Origin: an uncultured Dongia sp.
GTDB lineage: Bacteria; Pseudomonadota; Alphaproteobacteria; Dongiales; Dongiaceae
Reading direction: 5' to 3'
Length of the DNA: 64,000 nucleotides
NCBI RefSeq assembly: GCF_936916975.1
Contig: NZ_CAKZGO010000019.1
Location: 1 to 64,000, forward strand
In this document: one piece after another, positions 35,709-44,512 of the stretch
Layout of the letters: each line of letters begins with the position of its first letter
Position numbering within the stretch: the stretch's first letter is position 1
Position numbers and translations under genes: made by a program
Notes under the pieces: model-generated
Database searches by the model: none
Told to the model about the DNA's origin: nothing
Seen by the model: only the letters and a program-made list of their open reading frames with translations

Positions 35709-37424
35709 ATGTCTGCGGAAACGATGTCGGGCCCTGCCAAGGGCGAATTGGTACGCTCCATTGATTGGCGCGGTGCCTTCTGGGTAGCGAGCGGCGTTCC
35801 GGCCCTCGTCCTGTTCTCGATCGGCGGCATTGCCGGCACAGTCGGCAACATCGCGTTCGCCATCTGGGCCGTCTCGATGCTGATGGGCTTCGTACAATCC
35901 TTCACCTATGCCGAAATCGCTGGCCTGTTCCCGAACAAATCGGGCGGTGCGTCGGTCTATGGCGCCGCCGCCTGGCTGAAATACGGCAAGTTCATCGCGC
36001 CACTTTCGGTGTGGTGCAACTGGTACGCCTGGACGCCTGTGCTCTCACTCGGCAGCGTCATTGCCGCCGGCTATATCCTGGGCATTGTCGAACCAGGACC
36101 GGCGGCCGAAGCCGTTGCCGCCAAGATTGCCGAAGCAGCGGCCGCTGGCAATGTGATGGATGAAGCGACCGCCACAGCAGAATTGATGTGGATCCACAAT
36201 GCACTGAATGACTGGTACTTCGGCATTTCAATACCCTTCACCGAGGCGATCGTCACGCTTTCCTTCAACACGACCTTCTTCATCGGCGCCATTCTGATGC
36301 TGGTCGCTTTCTTCATTCAGCATCGCGGTATCCTTGGCACTGCCAAGGTGCAAACAGTGGTTGGCCTGGTCATCATCATCACACTGTTTGTGGTGGGTGT
36401 GGTGCCGTTCTTCAACGGCAACTTCAACAGCGCGAACTTCTCGCCCTTCGTGCCGTTGGCGGTACCCTATGCACCGGAACCTGGCACCTGGAATGTTGCC
36501 GGCTGGACCCTGGTTCTCGCTGGCATGTTCATCGCCGCATGGTCGACCTATGGCTTTGAAACCGCGATCTGCTACACCAGCGAGTTCAAGAATCCGGCCA
36601 CGGATACCTTCAAGGCCATCTTCTATTCCGGCCTGCTGTGTCTGGTGCTGTTCATCCTGGTGCCGATCACCTTCCAGGGCTATCTCGGCCTGGGCGGCAT
36701 GTTGGAAACCGGCATCGTCGACGGCTCCGGCGTTGCCAACGCGATGGCCCTGATGGTCGGCGGCGGCGCTGTCGTCAACAAGATCTTCGTGATTTTGATG
36801 ATCGCTTCCTTGATGCTCATCATCATCACGGCGATGGCCGGCTCATCCCGCACGCTCTATCAGGGCTCCGTCGATGGCTGGTTACCGAAGTTCCTCAGCC
36901 ATGTGAACCATAACGGTGCCCCGACAGGTGCCATGTGGACCGATCTTGTCGTGAACTTGGTCTTGCTGGCGATTGCCGCCACCGATGCGACGTCGTACTT
37001 CTTCATCCTCGCGGTGTCGAATTGCGGCTACATCATCTTCAACTTCCTCAACCTCAATTCCGGCTGGATCCATCGGATCGATAACGGCCATATCCATCGT
37101 CCCTACAAGGCGCCGACGATCATCCTGGCGATCGGCACCATCCTCGCCTTCGTCAACGCCGTGTTCATGGGCGCTGGCGCCAAGATCTGGAATCCCTATG
37201 CTCTGTGGTGTGGCATCGGCTTTGCCGCGGTCATCATTCCAGTCTTCTGGTTCCGCCATCATGTCACCGACAAGGGTCAGTTCCCGCGTCGCATGCTGGA
37301 AGATCTCGGCATCCGCGACATCGGGCATCTTGGTGAAAAGAAAGCCGGCATGCTGCCCTATATCACCCTGGCGGCCGGCGTGATCGTGGTCCTTGTCTCG
37401 AACGTGATCTTCACGCTCGAATAA
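35709..37424 (+). CDS. APC-superfamily amino acid/amine permease
   Basis: A 571-residue inner-membrane transporter with about 12-14 helices. The first helix, GAFWVASGVPALVLFSIGGIAG split over the unwound segment, and IGGIAGTVGNIAF are typical of the APC fold. An unusual Ala/Glu-rich extracytoplasmic loop (around residues 120-170) and a C-terminal extra helix are present. Amino acid and polyamine permeases of this type are H+ or Na+ driven. Its position beside Tmm, Tdm and Mgs genes suggests uptake of a methylated amine or related nitrogen compound (inference). A perfect hairpin terminator follows. Confidence 0.87.
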   Translation: MSAETMSGPAKGELVRSIDWRGAFWVASGVPALVLFSIGGIAGTVGNIAFAIWAVSMLMGFVQSFTYAEIAGLFPNKSGGASVYGAAAWLKYGKFIAPLSVWCNWYAWTPVLSLGSVIAAGYILGIVEPGPAAEAVAAKIAEAAAAGNVMDEATATAELMWIHNALNDWYFGISIPFTEAIVTLSFNTTFFIGAILMLVAFFIQHRGILGTAKVQTVVGLVIIITLFVVGVVPFFNGNFNSANFSPFVPLAVPYAPEPGTWNVAGWTLVLAGMFIAAWSTYGFETAICYTSEFKNPATDTFKAIFYSGLLCLVLFILVPITFQGYLGLGGMLETGIVDGSGVANAMALMVGGGAVVNKIFVILMIASLMLIIITAMAGSSRTLYQGSVDGWLPKFLSHVNHNGAPTGAMWTDLVVNLVLLAIAATDATSYFFILAVSNCGYIIFNFLNLNSGWIHRIDNGHIHRPYKAPTIILAIGTILAFVNAVFMGAGAKIWNPYALWCGIGFAAVIIPVFWFRHHVTDKGQFPRRMLEDLGIRDIGHLGEKKAGMLPYITLAAGVIVVLVSNVIFTLE

Positions 37425-37440
37425 ATGACGGAAGGCAAGA

Positions 37441-37468
37441 GGGCGGGGTCTCACCACCCCGCCCTTTT
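37441..37468 (+). terminator. Rho-independent terminator after the permease
   Basis: GGGCGGGG and CCCCGCCC form a perfect 8-bp stem around TCTCACCA, followed by TTTT. It ends only 7 bases before the next start codon, so the PhyH gene either depends on read-through or starts from a very short leader. Confidence 0.85.
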
Positions 37469-37475
37469 CCTTTGA

Positions 37476-38321
37476 ATGCATATGCCTGATCTGCTCAACG
37501 CCAATACCATCGACACCTTCCGCCGCGACGGTTTCGTCATCATCCGCGGCCTGCTTTCCGCGGCTGAGGTCGAAACGGCCCGCGCCCGCATCGAACCCCT
37601 GTTTCAGGGAAAATTCGAGACCGGACTTTATCCTGACGAATGGAACTGGCAGGAAGGCCGCGATCCCGCCGATCGCACACGCCAGATCTGCAATGGCTGG
37701 AAATCCGACCGGACGCTTGCCCGCATCATCCTGTCGGCCAAAGTCGGCGAGCTTTGCGCAAGGCTGGGTGACTGGCCCGGCGCGCGCCTCGGCCAGGACA
37801 ATGTGCTGTGGAAACCTCCCGGCGCCAAATCATTGGGCTTTCACCAGGACGACAGCTATTGCCATTGGGTCGTGCCCGCCGGCTACATCACCTGTTGGAT
37901 GCCGCTCGATGCAACACGCGCCGATGGCGGCACCATCGAATATGCACGCGGCTCACATCTGTGGCCGCTCTCTGTGCCCAAGGGCAAGTTCCACGCGCCC
38001 GATGATTACCGCGCCACCTTGCGCGATGCAGCGGCGGAAGTGGGTGGCACAATCGATATCGTGCCCATTGAAGTGGCGGCAGGTGACGCCGTGATCCATC
38101 ACGGCCATGTCTGGCACGGCTCCGGCGCCAACAGTGCCACCGTCCCGCGCCGCGCTCTCGTCTCACACTGCATCTCGTCGGACTGCCAGTTTCATCCCAC
38201 CGAGATCAGCTACATTTACAGCCGCTATCGTCGCCGTGACGACCTCACCATGGATGAGAGTTTTTTCCCGATCCTCTGGCGACGCGACGGCTACCGCACA
38301 GCCTGGCTTGATGCGCAGTGA
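37476..38321 (+). CDS. Phytanoyl-CoA dioxygenase (PhyH)-family oxygenase
   Basis: A 281-residue Fe(II)/2-oxoglutarate-dependent oxygenase. The iron triad is visible: HQD in LGFHQDDSYCHW near residue 128 and the distal His in HHGHVWHGSGAN near residue 210, with Arg in VPRRALVSHC for 2-oxoglutarate. The WMPLDATRADGGTIEYARGSH core (quoted in part) is typical. The substrate is unknown; family members hydroxylate lipids, betaine-like compounds and ectoine. It lies between the permease and tmm. Starts at ATG 37476 or 37482 lack a ribosome site. Confidence 0.87.
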   Translation: MHMPDLLNANTIDTFRRDGFVIIRGLLSAAEVETARARIEPLFQGKFETGLYPDEWNWQEGRDPADRTRQICNGWKSDRTLARIILSAKVGELCARLGDWPGARLGQDNVLWKPPGAKSLGFHQDDSYCHWVVPAGYITCWMPLDATRADGGTIEYARGSHLWPLSVPKGKFHAPDDYRATLRDAAAEVGGTIDIVPIEVAAGDAVIHHGHVWHGSGANSATVPRRALVSHCISSDCQFHPTEISYIYSRYRRRDDLTMDESFFPILWRRDGYRTAWLDAQ

Positions 38322-38468
38322 GCCGAGTTGGGATAATTGGTACGACTTTGGTTGAAATATGTTTGCTTTTGGTAACGAGCGCATTGAAAGCCCGTAATTC
38401 TATGGGTACCTTTCGACGTCAGATCGTGCGTACCGCTTGAAAGAACAGGCCAGCTACAGGGAGCCCAC

Positions 38469-39812
38469 ATGAAAAAGCGCGTTGCCGTCATCGGCGCAGG
38501 CCCATCCGGAACCGCCGTGTTGCGAGCCTTCCAATCCGCCGCCGCCAAGGGTGCCGAGATCCCCGAGGTTGTATGCTTCGAAAAGCAGGAAGATTGGGGC
38601 GGCCTGTGGAACTACACGTGGCGCACCGGGCTCGACGAATTCGGCGAGCCGGTCCATGGCAGCATGTACCGTTATCTGTGGTCGAACGGCCCAAAGGAAT
38701 GCCTCGAATTCGCCGACTATACGTTCGAGGAACATTTCGGCCGCCCGATCGCCTCCTATCCGCCTCGCGCCGTGCTGTGGGATTACATCAAGGGCCGTGT
38801 CGAGAAGGCGGGCGTCCGTAAATGGGTCCGCTTCCGCACGGCCGTACGCCACCTCTCCTATGACGACAAAACCGGCAAGTTTACGATCGAGGCCCACGAC
38901 CTCGCCAACGACAAGGTGACGGCCGAGGAGTTCGACCATGTCATCGTCGCCTCCGGCCATTTTTCGGTGCCGAACGTGCCCGAATTCCCGGGCTTCCGCA
39001 ATTTCAACGGCCGAATCCTGCACTCCCACGATTTCCGCGACGCGGTCGAGTTCAAGGGCAAAGACATCCTGATCATCGGCCGCTCCTATTCGGCTGAGGA
39101 TGTGGGCTCGCAATGCTACAAATACGGGGCCAAATCGATCACCAGTTCCTATCGCAGCAAGCCGATGGGCTTCAAATGGCCGGCCAATTGGGAGGAGAAG
39201 CCGCTCCTCCAACGCGTTGAGAACAAGACAGCCTTCTTCAAGGACGGCAGCACCAAGGAAGTTGACGCGATCATCCTGTGCACCGGCTATCTCCACCACT
39301 TCCCCTTCATCGAGGACAAGCTGCGCCTGCGCACGGCCAACCGCATGTGGCCGCTGGGTCTCTATCGCGGCGTGGTGTGGGAGAACAATCCGAAGCTGCA
39401 TTACATCGGCATGCAGGACCAGTTTTATACCTTCAACATGTTCGACGCTCAGGCCTGGTACTCGCGTGACGTCATCCTCGGCCGGGAGCCTCTGCCTGCC
39501 AAGGCCGAGATGCAGAAGCACAGCGCCGCCTGGCGGGCGCGAGAAGAGACGCTTGAAGATGCCGAGCAGATGATCTGGTTCCAGGGCGATTATGTGAAGG
39601 AGCTGATCAGCCTCACCGACTATCCGAGCTTCGACATCGAGACAGTCAACAAGACCTTCATGGAGTGGGAACACCACAAGGCCGAAAACATCATGGGCTT
39701 CCGCGACAACTCCTACCGCTCGGTCATGACCGGCACGATGTCGCCCGCCCATCACACGCCTTGGCTGAAGGCGATGGATGACTCACTGGAGAGCTATCTG
39801 AAGGCAAAATGA
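38469..39812 (+). CDS. tmm: Trimethylamine monooxygenase (flavin-containing monooxygenase)
   Basis: A 447-residue FMO that oxidises trimethylamine to TMAO with NADPH and O2. The FAD motif is [12 protein letters not shown] and the NADPH motif [10 protein letters not shown]. The FMO signature [11 protein letters not shown] fits FxGxxxHxxxF exactly. [26 protein letters not shown] and [13 protein letters not shown]-like [17 protein letters not shown] are the stretches I know from characterised bacterial Tmm, so I am confident. AGGGAG precedes the ATG. Tdm lies 0.8 kb away on the other strand. Confidence 0.94.
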   Translation: MKKRVAVIGAGPSGTAVLRAFQSAAAKGAEIPEVVCFEKQEDWGGLWNYTWRTGLDEFGEPVHGSMYRYLWSNGPKECLEFADYTFEEHFGRPIASYPPRAVLWDYIKGRVEKAGVRKWVRFRTAVRHLSYDDKTGKFTIEAHDLANDKVTAEEFDHVIVASGHFSVPNVPEFPGFRNFNGRILHSHDFRDAVEFKGKDILIIGRSYSAEDVGSQCYKYGAKSITSSYRSKPMGFKWPANWEEKPLLQRVENKTAFFKDGSTKEVDAIILCTGYLHHFPFIEDKLRLRTANRMWPLGLYRGVVWENNPKLHYIGMQDQFYTFNMFDAQAWYSRDVILGREPLPAKAEMQKHSAAWRAREETLEDAEQMIWFQGDYVKELISLTDYPSFDIETVNKTFMEWEHHKAENIMGFRDNSYRSVMTGTMSPAHHTPWLKAMDDSLESYLKAK

Positions 39813-39898
39813 GGCTTCTTCGCATCTGCGGGATTACCATTTGTTTACCAGCCCAGGCTAATTTTCCCGTCATCGGTCCATTTTCCTAAGGCAGCGTG

Positions 39899-40645
39899 AT
39901 GGCCATGACTTTGGATGAATCAGGGAACGCCATGATCGACGAGACGATGTCAGGAGACGGATTCAGTCCGGATAGAGCCGTCGATGAACGGTTGGCGGCA
40001 CTTCTCAGCATCACCGGGCGGATGGACGGCTTCCTCTATCGCTGCCGCAACGACCCCAGCTACACGATGCTCTATATCAGCGAAGGCATCCTGGGCATGA
40101 GCGGCTATCCGCCCAGCGATTTCATCGGCAACAAGGTGCGCGGCTACAGCACCATCACCTATCCCGACGATCTGGGCGCCGTCGATGCAGCCGTCGGCAA
40201 GGCGCTCGAAACGCACAGCAATTGGACCATCGACTATCGCATTGTGCCGCGCCAGGGCGATCCCATTTGGGTGCATGAAATCGGCGGCGGCGTCTTCAAC
40301 GATGCCGGCGAGCTTGAGTTTCTCGAAGGCTTCATCATCGACATCACCGAAAGGAAGCAGCTCGAGGAAAAAAATCGTACCCTTATCGATCGCGTCGCGG
40401 GCATTTCCGAACACATCGTCAAGGACACCAGCAACATCCTCGAAGTGCTGCGTGCCCTGAAGATGCTGGCCTTGAACGCCCGCATCGAGGCCGCCCGCGC
40501 CGGCGAGCAGGGCATGGGCTTCGCCGTAGTGGCGCAGGAGATCAAGACGCTGGCCACAACCTCGGGCGCCTCGGCGGAACGCATCACCAGATTGATGAGC
40601 GAGCTGCAGGAAGTGCTCGCAGTGCCGGGCGGTAAGGGGCATTAA
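39899..40645 (+). CDS. Soluble PAS protein with a short MCP-like signalling segment
   Basis: A 248-residue cytosolic protein. Residues 30-150 are a PAS fold (YTMLYISEGILGMSGYPPSD; GGVFNDAGELEFLEGFIIDITERKQ in part). After a coiled coil comes ALNARIEAARAGEQGMGFAVVAQE, the methyl-accepting chemotaxis tip, but the protein ends about 40 residues later, so only a short hairpin is possible. There are no membrane segments. The ATG at 39899 follows AAGG. Its last four bases overlap tdm tail to tail. A role in sensing methylamine redox state is conjecture. Confidence 0.85.
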   Translation: MAMTLDESGNAMIDETMSGDGFSPDRAVDERLAALLSITGRMDGFLYRCRNDPSYTMLYISEGILGMSGYPPSDFIGNKVRGYSTITYPDDLGAVDAAVGKALETHSNWTIDYRIVPRQGDPIWVHEIGGGVFNDAGELEFLEGFIIDITERKQLEEKNRTLIDRVAGISEHIVKDTSNILEVLRALKMLALNARIEAARAGEQGMGFAVVAQEIKTLATTSGASAERITRLMSELQEVLAVPGGKGH

Positions 40646-43032
40646 CTCCGCGGCTTCAGTTTCTCCGGATCGTAGAACGGGAACTTCACCACGCGGGCTG
40701 GCAGTCGTTTCTGCTGACCGTCGATCTTGCCAATCTCGACTTCGGTGCCAAGCGCGGCATAGGTCACATCGATGCGGCAGAGCGCGATGTTCTTGCCCAA
40801 ACCGGGTGAAATGCACCCGGACGTGACCACACCGACCTGCGCGCGGCCGACATGCACACAATCGCCGTGGCCGACCGCCTGCTTGGCGTCGATTTCCAAT
40901 CCCACCAGCACGCGTTGCGCATGTTCCTTGCGGCGGATGATCGCCTCGCGGCCGACGAACTCCTCATTCCCCTTCAAGGCCACGGTGAAGCCAATGCCGG
41001 CTTCATAGGGATCAGTCTGGTCGTTGAATTCGTAATTGGCAAAAACCAATCCCGCTTCGATGCGCAGGATATCGAGCGCCTCCAGCCCCAACGGCAAAAG
41101 CCCATGCGGTTGCCCCGCGGCCCACACCGCGTCCCAGACCGCCGGTGCATCCTTGGGATGGCAGAAAATCTCGTAACCCAACTCACCGGAATAGCCGGTG
41201 CGCGAGACTACCACGGCAACACCGTTATAGTCACCGATCCGCCCCACCGTGAAATTGAACCACTGGATCTCATCGACCCGCGACCGCGCCGGCGGCGTCC
41301 AGATGATTTCTTTCAGGATGTCGCGACTCTTTGGCCCCTGAACCGCAATGTTATGAAGCTGGTCAGTCGCCGACTTCACCCAGACCTGTTTCAACCCGCG
41401 CTTCTCGGCCAGGTCGCGCAGCCATTTGCCGCCGAACTCGTCACCGCCGATCCAGCGATAGCGGTCCTGCCCCAGGCGGAACACTGTCCCGTCATCGACC
41501 ATGCCGCCATGCTCATAGCACATCGCGGTATAGACCACCTGCCCGTCGCTGAGCTTCCTTATGTTGCGCGTGCAGGCGATCTGCAGCAGATCCTCGGCAT
41601 CCGCCCCCAATACCTCGAACTTGCGCAAGGGTGAGAGATCCATCACCACGGCGGCTTCACGCGCCGCCCAATATTCCGCCGTCGGTCCGGCATTGTTGAA
41701 ACGATTGGGCAGCCAGAAGCCGCGATACTCCGTGAAGTTGCGCGTCAGCGCAGAGGTGCGCGGATGAAAGCCGGTCTCGCGGGTGAGGATCGGCTCAGAT
41801 TCTGGGGTCATGCGATACGCCATGGCTCGGGAGAAACTGTTCTTCGCATCATAGATGCGAACATGAATGTCGGTGGGGTTCCAGGCATTGGTGGCGTCGA
41901 TATCGTCCGGGCAGGCGGATGAGCCGCACACCAGATCCTTCATTGCCTTCATCAGCACGTAATCGCCCGGCCGTGACCAGGGGTCGTCGAGGAAGATCGC
42001 ATTCGCCGCATTGACGCCGGTGTTGTAGAAGAGATTGACCGCCTGCCAGCCGCGCCGCGTCTCCAAACCAAACTTCTCCAGGGCGAAGTTGAAGTTCTCC
42101 GAACAGCTGGGATGGCCTGGGTAACCGGCATCTTCATAGAATCGCGGCGTACATGCGAGCCCGAACGTATCGTGCCGCCCGCAGGTATCGCGCACCACCT
42201 CGACCAGCGCCTGCATGTCGACATCGAAGAATTTGGAGGCAAGGCCCGGCCCGGGATAGATCGCGCCAAGCATGGTCCGCGTCGTTGTCATGTCGATACC
42301 GCGCTCGCGCCCCGCGGCCAACTGCCTTGCATCGAAGGCGACGAAATCAGAGCACTGACGGCCGGCCACATCGATAATCTGAATGAACTGGCCTTGCCTA
42401 ACCTCGTAGGACAGCGCTGTGCATTTATCGACCCTGTACTCCGCCACCATCTCGCCCAAAGGTGCAGGCAATGGCGGCATCAGCAGGGGCGACGGATTGG
42501 CCCGCCGTACCACGACGCTAAGGTCGGTGGGTGGCATCTGATCCTCCGGCAGCATCTCGCTGCCCGGCGCATGCAAGACGACGATCACGGGCCGCTCGGC
42601 CTGCATCTTTGCCGTGTCGCCAGGCCGCGTGTCGCCGGTCAGCACGCGCGCGGCATCGTCGACACCCTTGGGCATGTGCCACTGCGCCAGTTGATGACGC
42701 AGCTGGATGATCTCGTCGGGATTGCCATGCGCGAGCGGCCTGCCGGCCAGGATTTGCGTGATGCCCGCCGACGGACCATCGCCCTTCAGCCCCAGCGCAC
42801 CCAAATCCGGCCGCGGCGTTTCATGATGCTGTGCGCCAGGCCCGGTGAAGGCGGCGATCTCGCAGGCCTGCCGCCCTTCCCGATCTGTGATCTCAAGATG
42901 GTCGCCGCTTTCGAGCCGCAGAATCAGCGCACCCTGCCCTGCCAACCGGTAGCGCTCAACGGCCGGGTCCCAGCGCGGCAGGCCGGGCTCGATCACCCGC
43001 GGTCGCGACTGGCTGCGTTCCATGACGGTCAT
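40642..43032 (-). CDS. tdm: TMAO demethylase-like DUF1989-GcvT fusion
   Basis: A 796-residue two-domain protein. Residues ~30-390 are the DUF1989 unit, a zinc site region with Cys-rich GHPSCSENFNF and CGSSACPDD. Residues ~420-790 are an aminomethyltransferase (GcvT) tetrahydrofolate domain (LSPLRKFEVLGADAEDLL; TGYSGELGYEIF; LRIEAGL). This is the layout of Tdm, which splits TMAO into dimethylamine and formaldehyde, with the GcvT part receiving formaldehyde on THF. Proximity to tmm supports the call. AGGA precedes the ATG. A DUF1989-GcvT enzyme of other specificity remains possible. Confidence 0.9.
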   Translation of the reverse strand: MTVMERSQSRPRVIEPGLPRWDPAVERYRLAGQGALILRLESGDHLEITDREGRQACEIAAFTGPGAQHHETPRPDLGALGLKGDGPSAGITQILAGRPLAHGNPDEIIQLRHQLAQWHMPKGVDDAARVLTGDTRPGDTAKMQAERPVIVVLHAPGSEMLPEDQMPPTDLSVVVRRANPSPLLMPPLPAPLGEMVAEYRVDKCTALSYEVRQGQFIQIIDVAGRQCSDFVAFDARQLAAGRERGIDMTTTRTMLGAIYPGPGLASKFFDVDMQALVEVVRDTCGRHDTFGLACTPRFYEDAGYPGHPSCSENFNFALEKFGLETRRGWQAVNLFYNTGVNAANAIFLDDPWSRPGDYVLMKAMKDLVCGSSACPDDIDATNAWNPTDIHVRIYDAKNSFSRAMAYRMTPESEPILTRETGFHPRTSALTRNFTEYRGFWLPNRFNNAGPTAEYWAAREAAVVMDLSPLRKFEVLGADAEDLLQIACTRNIRKLSDGQVVYTAMCYEHGGMVDDGTVFRLGQDRYRWIGGDEFGGKWLRDLAEKRGLKQVWVKSATDQLHNIAVQGPKSRDILKEIIWTPPARSRVDEIQWFNFTVGRIGDYNGVAVVVSRTGYSGELGYEIFCHPKDAPAVWDAVWAAGQPHGLLPLGLEALDILRIEAGLVFANYEFNDQTDPYEAGIGFTVALKGNEEFVGREAIIRRKEHAQRVLVGLEIDAKQAVGHGDCVHVGRAQVGVVTSGCISPGLGKNIALCRIDVTYAALGTEVEIGKIDGQQKRLPARVVKFPFYDPEKLKPRS

Positions 43033-43146
43033 GCGAATCCTAAGGCTGCAGCGGAACCTGAAGAGAGCAATCTTTGCGATGATAGACCGGTCGCGAACGC
43101 CCCCTCAAGCGCTCAATCGACGCTTAAGCGCGGTTTTCCCGCAGCC

Positions 43147-43872
43147 TCACCGGAGACCAGCCCGAGTGACCGCGGCTGCAACTTCCGCATTGCCGCAGAC
43201 ATGGCTGATATAGCTGTATTCTTCTGCCGTATCGATGGAGAGCTGGGTTTTATTGCGCTTGCGCAGGAAGGACTCGATAGCGCCTTCGATGGCGGTCCGC
43301 ATCAGCTTGTCGGCATCGCGTTCTGCCTGGGCCTGGTTTTGTGCAAAATGGGTCCGCGCAATCTTGCGGACGATCGATGGCCTGATTGTATCTGCGAGAC
43401 GGGGGAAAATCGTCTGGTCGATTTTCACATGCTTGGCCTCATGCTTCATCGTTTCAGTCCAGAGGCAAGAACCCTTCACCGCTTCCGTCGCAATATAAAC
43501 CTTTGTGTGGACCTTGACTGTGATCTGCAGCCTCTCCACTTTCCAGCACAGGGTACCGTCGCTGCGCGTGCGCGTCGAAAAAGTAGTCTCCCATTGCGGA
43601 TTTGATGCCATCGCCGTCGTACCCAGCGTGTATTTGAACTCCGGCAGATGCCGAGGAGCGACGCTATTGCCGTCGGCCGACAATTGCGCAATGCCGCGGG
43701 TGAAATCATAAGAAGCCGGGTTGATCTCCGCACGCACCGAGACCACCGGCGGGGCCGCCGACTGCTCGCAAGAATTGGCCAGCGCATCGCCGCCCGGCAT
43801 GCTGAGCCACAGCATCCCCACGCCCAGCGAGATTACCCAGCGCGCTCGCCCCAAGCTAGATCTCGCTATCAT
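43147..43872 (-). CDS. Secreted HExxH protein, DUF922-like putative zinc protease (copy 1)
   Basis: A 241-residue exported protein. The signal peptide ends near GGDALA (residue 32). The mature part has a beta-rich segment and MKHEAKHVKID near residue 145, an HExxH zinc-binding motif typical of DUF922 proteins. LCWKVERLQITVKVHTKVYI precedes it. Cys pairs (SCEQ, CWKV, SCLW, VCGN) probably form disulfides. It is paralogous to the protein at 44513-45298: both share the order CWxV...GSCxW...HExKHV...DRK/IRPxI. Its end reads toward tdm's start region. Confidence 0.8.
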   Translation of the reverse strand: MIARSSLGRARWVISLGVGMLWLSMPGGDALANSCEQSAAPPVVSVRAEINPASYDFTRGIAQLSADGNSVAPRHLPEFKYTLGTTAMASNPQWETTFSTRTRSDGTLCWKVERLQITVKVHTKVYIATEAVKGSCLWTETMKHEAKHVKIDQTIFPRLADTIRPSIVRKIARTHFAQNQAQAERDADKLMRTAIEGAIESFLRKRNKTQLSIDTAEEYSYISHVCGNAEVAAAVTRAGLR

Positions 43873-44419
43873 CCAGTTTCTGCTTGATCACTTTCAGATT
43901 TTCCATGGCCGGCACATTGAGTGGATAGAGCGCCAGCACACGCTCGAATGCATCGCGTGCGGCCGTGTCATGATCCTGCGCCATGTTGACGACGCCGAGG
44001 CCGGAGATGGCGCCGAAATGCCGCGGCTCCAATTCCAGCACATGCTCGATATCGTCGAGCGACGCCGCATAATCGCCGCGCAGGTAATACATCGTGGCAC
44101 GCCGGTTCCAGCCCTCGGCATAATCCGGCTTCCTGGCGATGACCGCCGTGAAGCGCGCCTCCGCGGTCGCGAAATCCTCAGCCGCCATCGCGGCCTCGCC
44201 TTCCTTCATCAGGCGGTCGAGATCCGGCGCACCGGTCTCTCCCCAGATCTGCCAGATCATGAACTCGGTGAGCCGCGCAATGTTGGGACTGTCGGTGTCA
44301 TGAAGCCGCTGGAACAAGGCCGGTAGGCGCGGATCGGTCTGGTCGGCCTCAACCCGTGCCATCGTCAGGCCACTCATCAGCAAACCCAGCGCGAGCATTT
44401 TCAGTGCTTTGGCACACAT
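43856..44419 (-). CDS. Secreted TPR-repeat protein
   Basis: A 187-residue protein with a signal peptide (ending near TMARVEA) and at least three tetratricopeptide repeats from residue 75 (AMAAEDFATAEARFTAVIAR; WNRRATMYYLRGDYAASLDD; ALYPLN). TPRs bind peptides, so it may scaffold the neighbouring HExxH proteins. It overlaps copy 1 by 17 bases, suggesting one operon. Confidence 0.85.
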   Translation of the reverse strand: MCAKALKMLALGLLMSGLTMARVEADQTDPRLPALFQRLHDTDSPNIARLTEFMIWQIWGETGAPDLDRLMKEGEAAMAAEDFATAEARFTAVIARKPDYAEGWNRRATMYYLRGDYAASLDDIEHVLELEPRHFGAISGLGVVNMAQDHDTAARDAFERVLALYPLNVPAMENLKVIKQKLDDSEI

Positions 44420-44512
44420 CCCTGCACCCCGCCCATAACCCTGCGCGACAATCGCCGTCCGGCAATCCTACCACCAATGGCGCGAACACGTCAGAGCACT
44501 TGCTCGGCGCGG

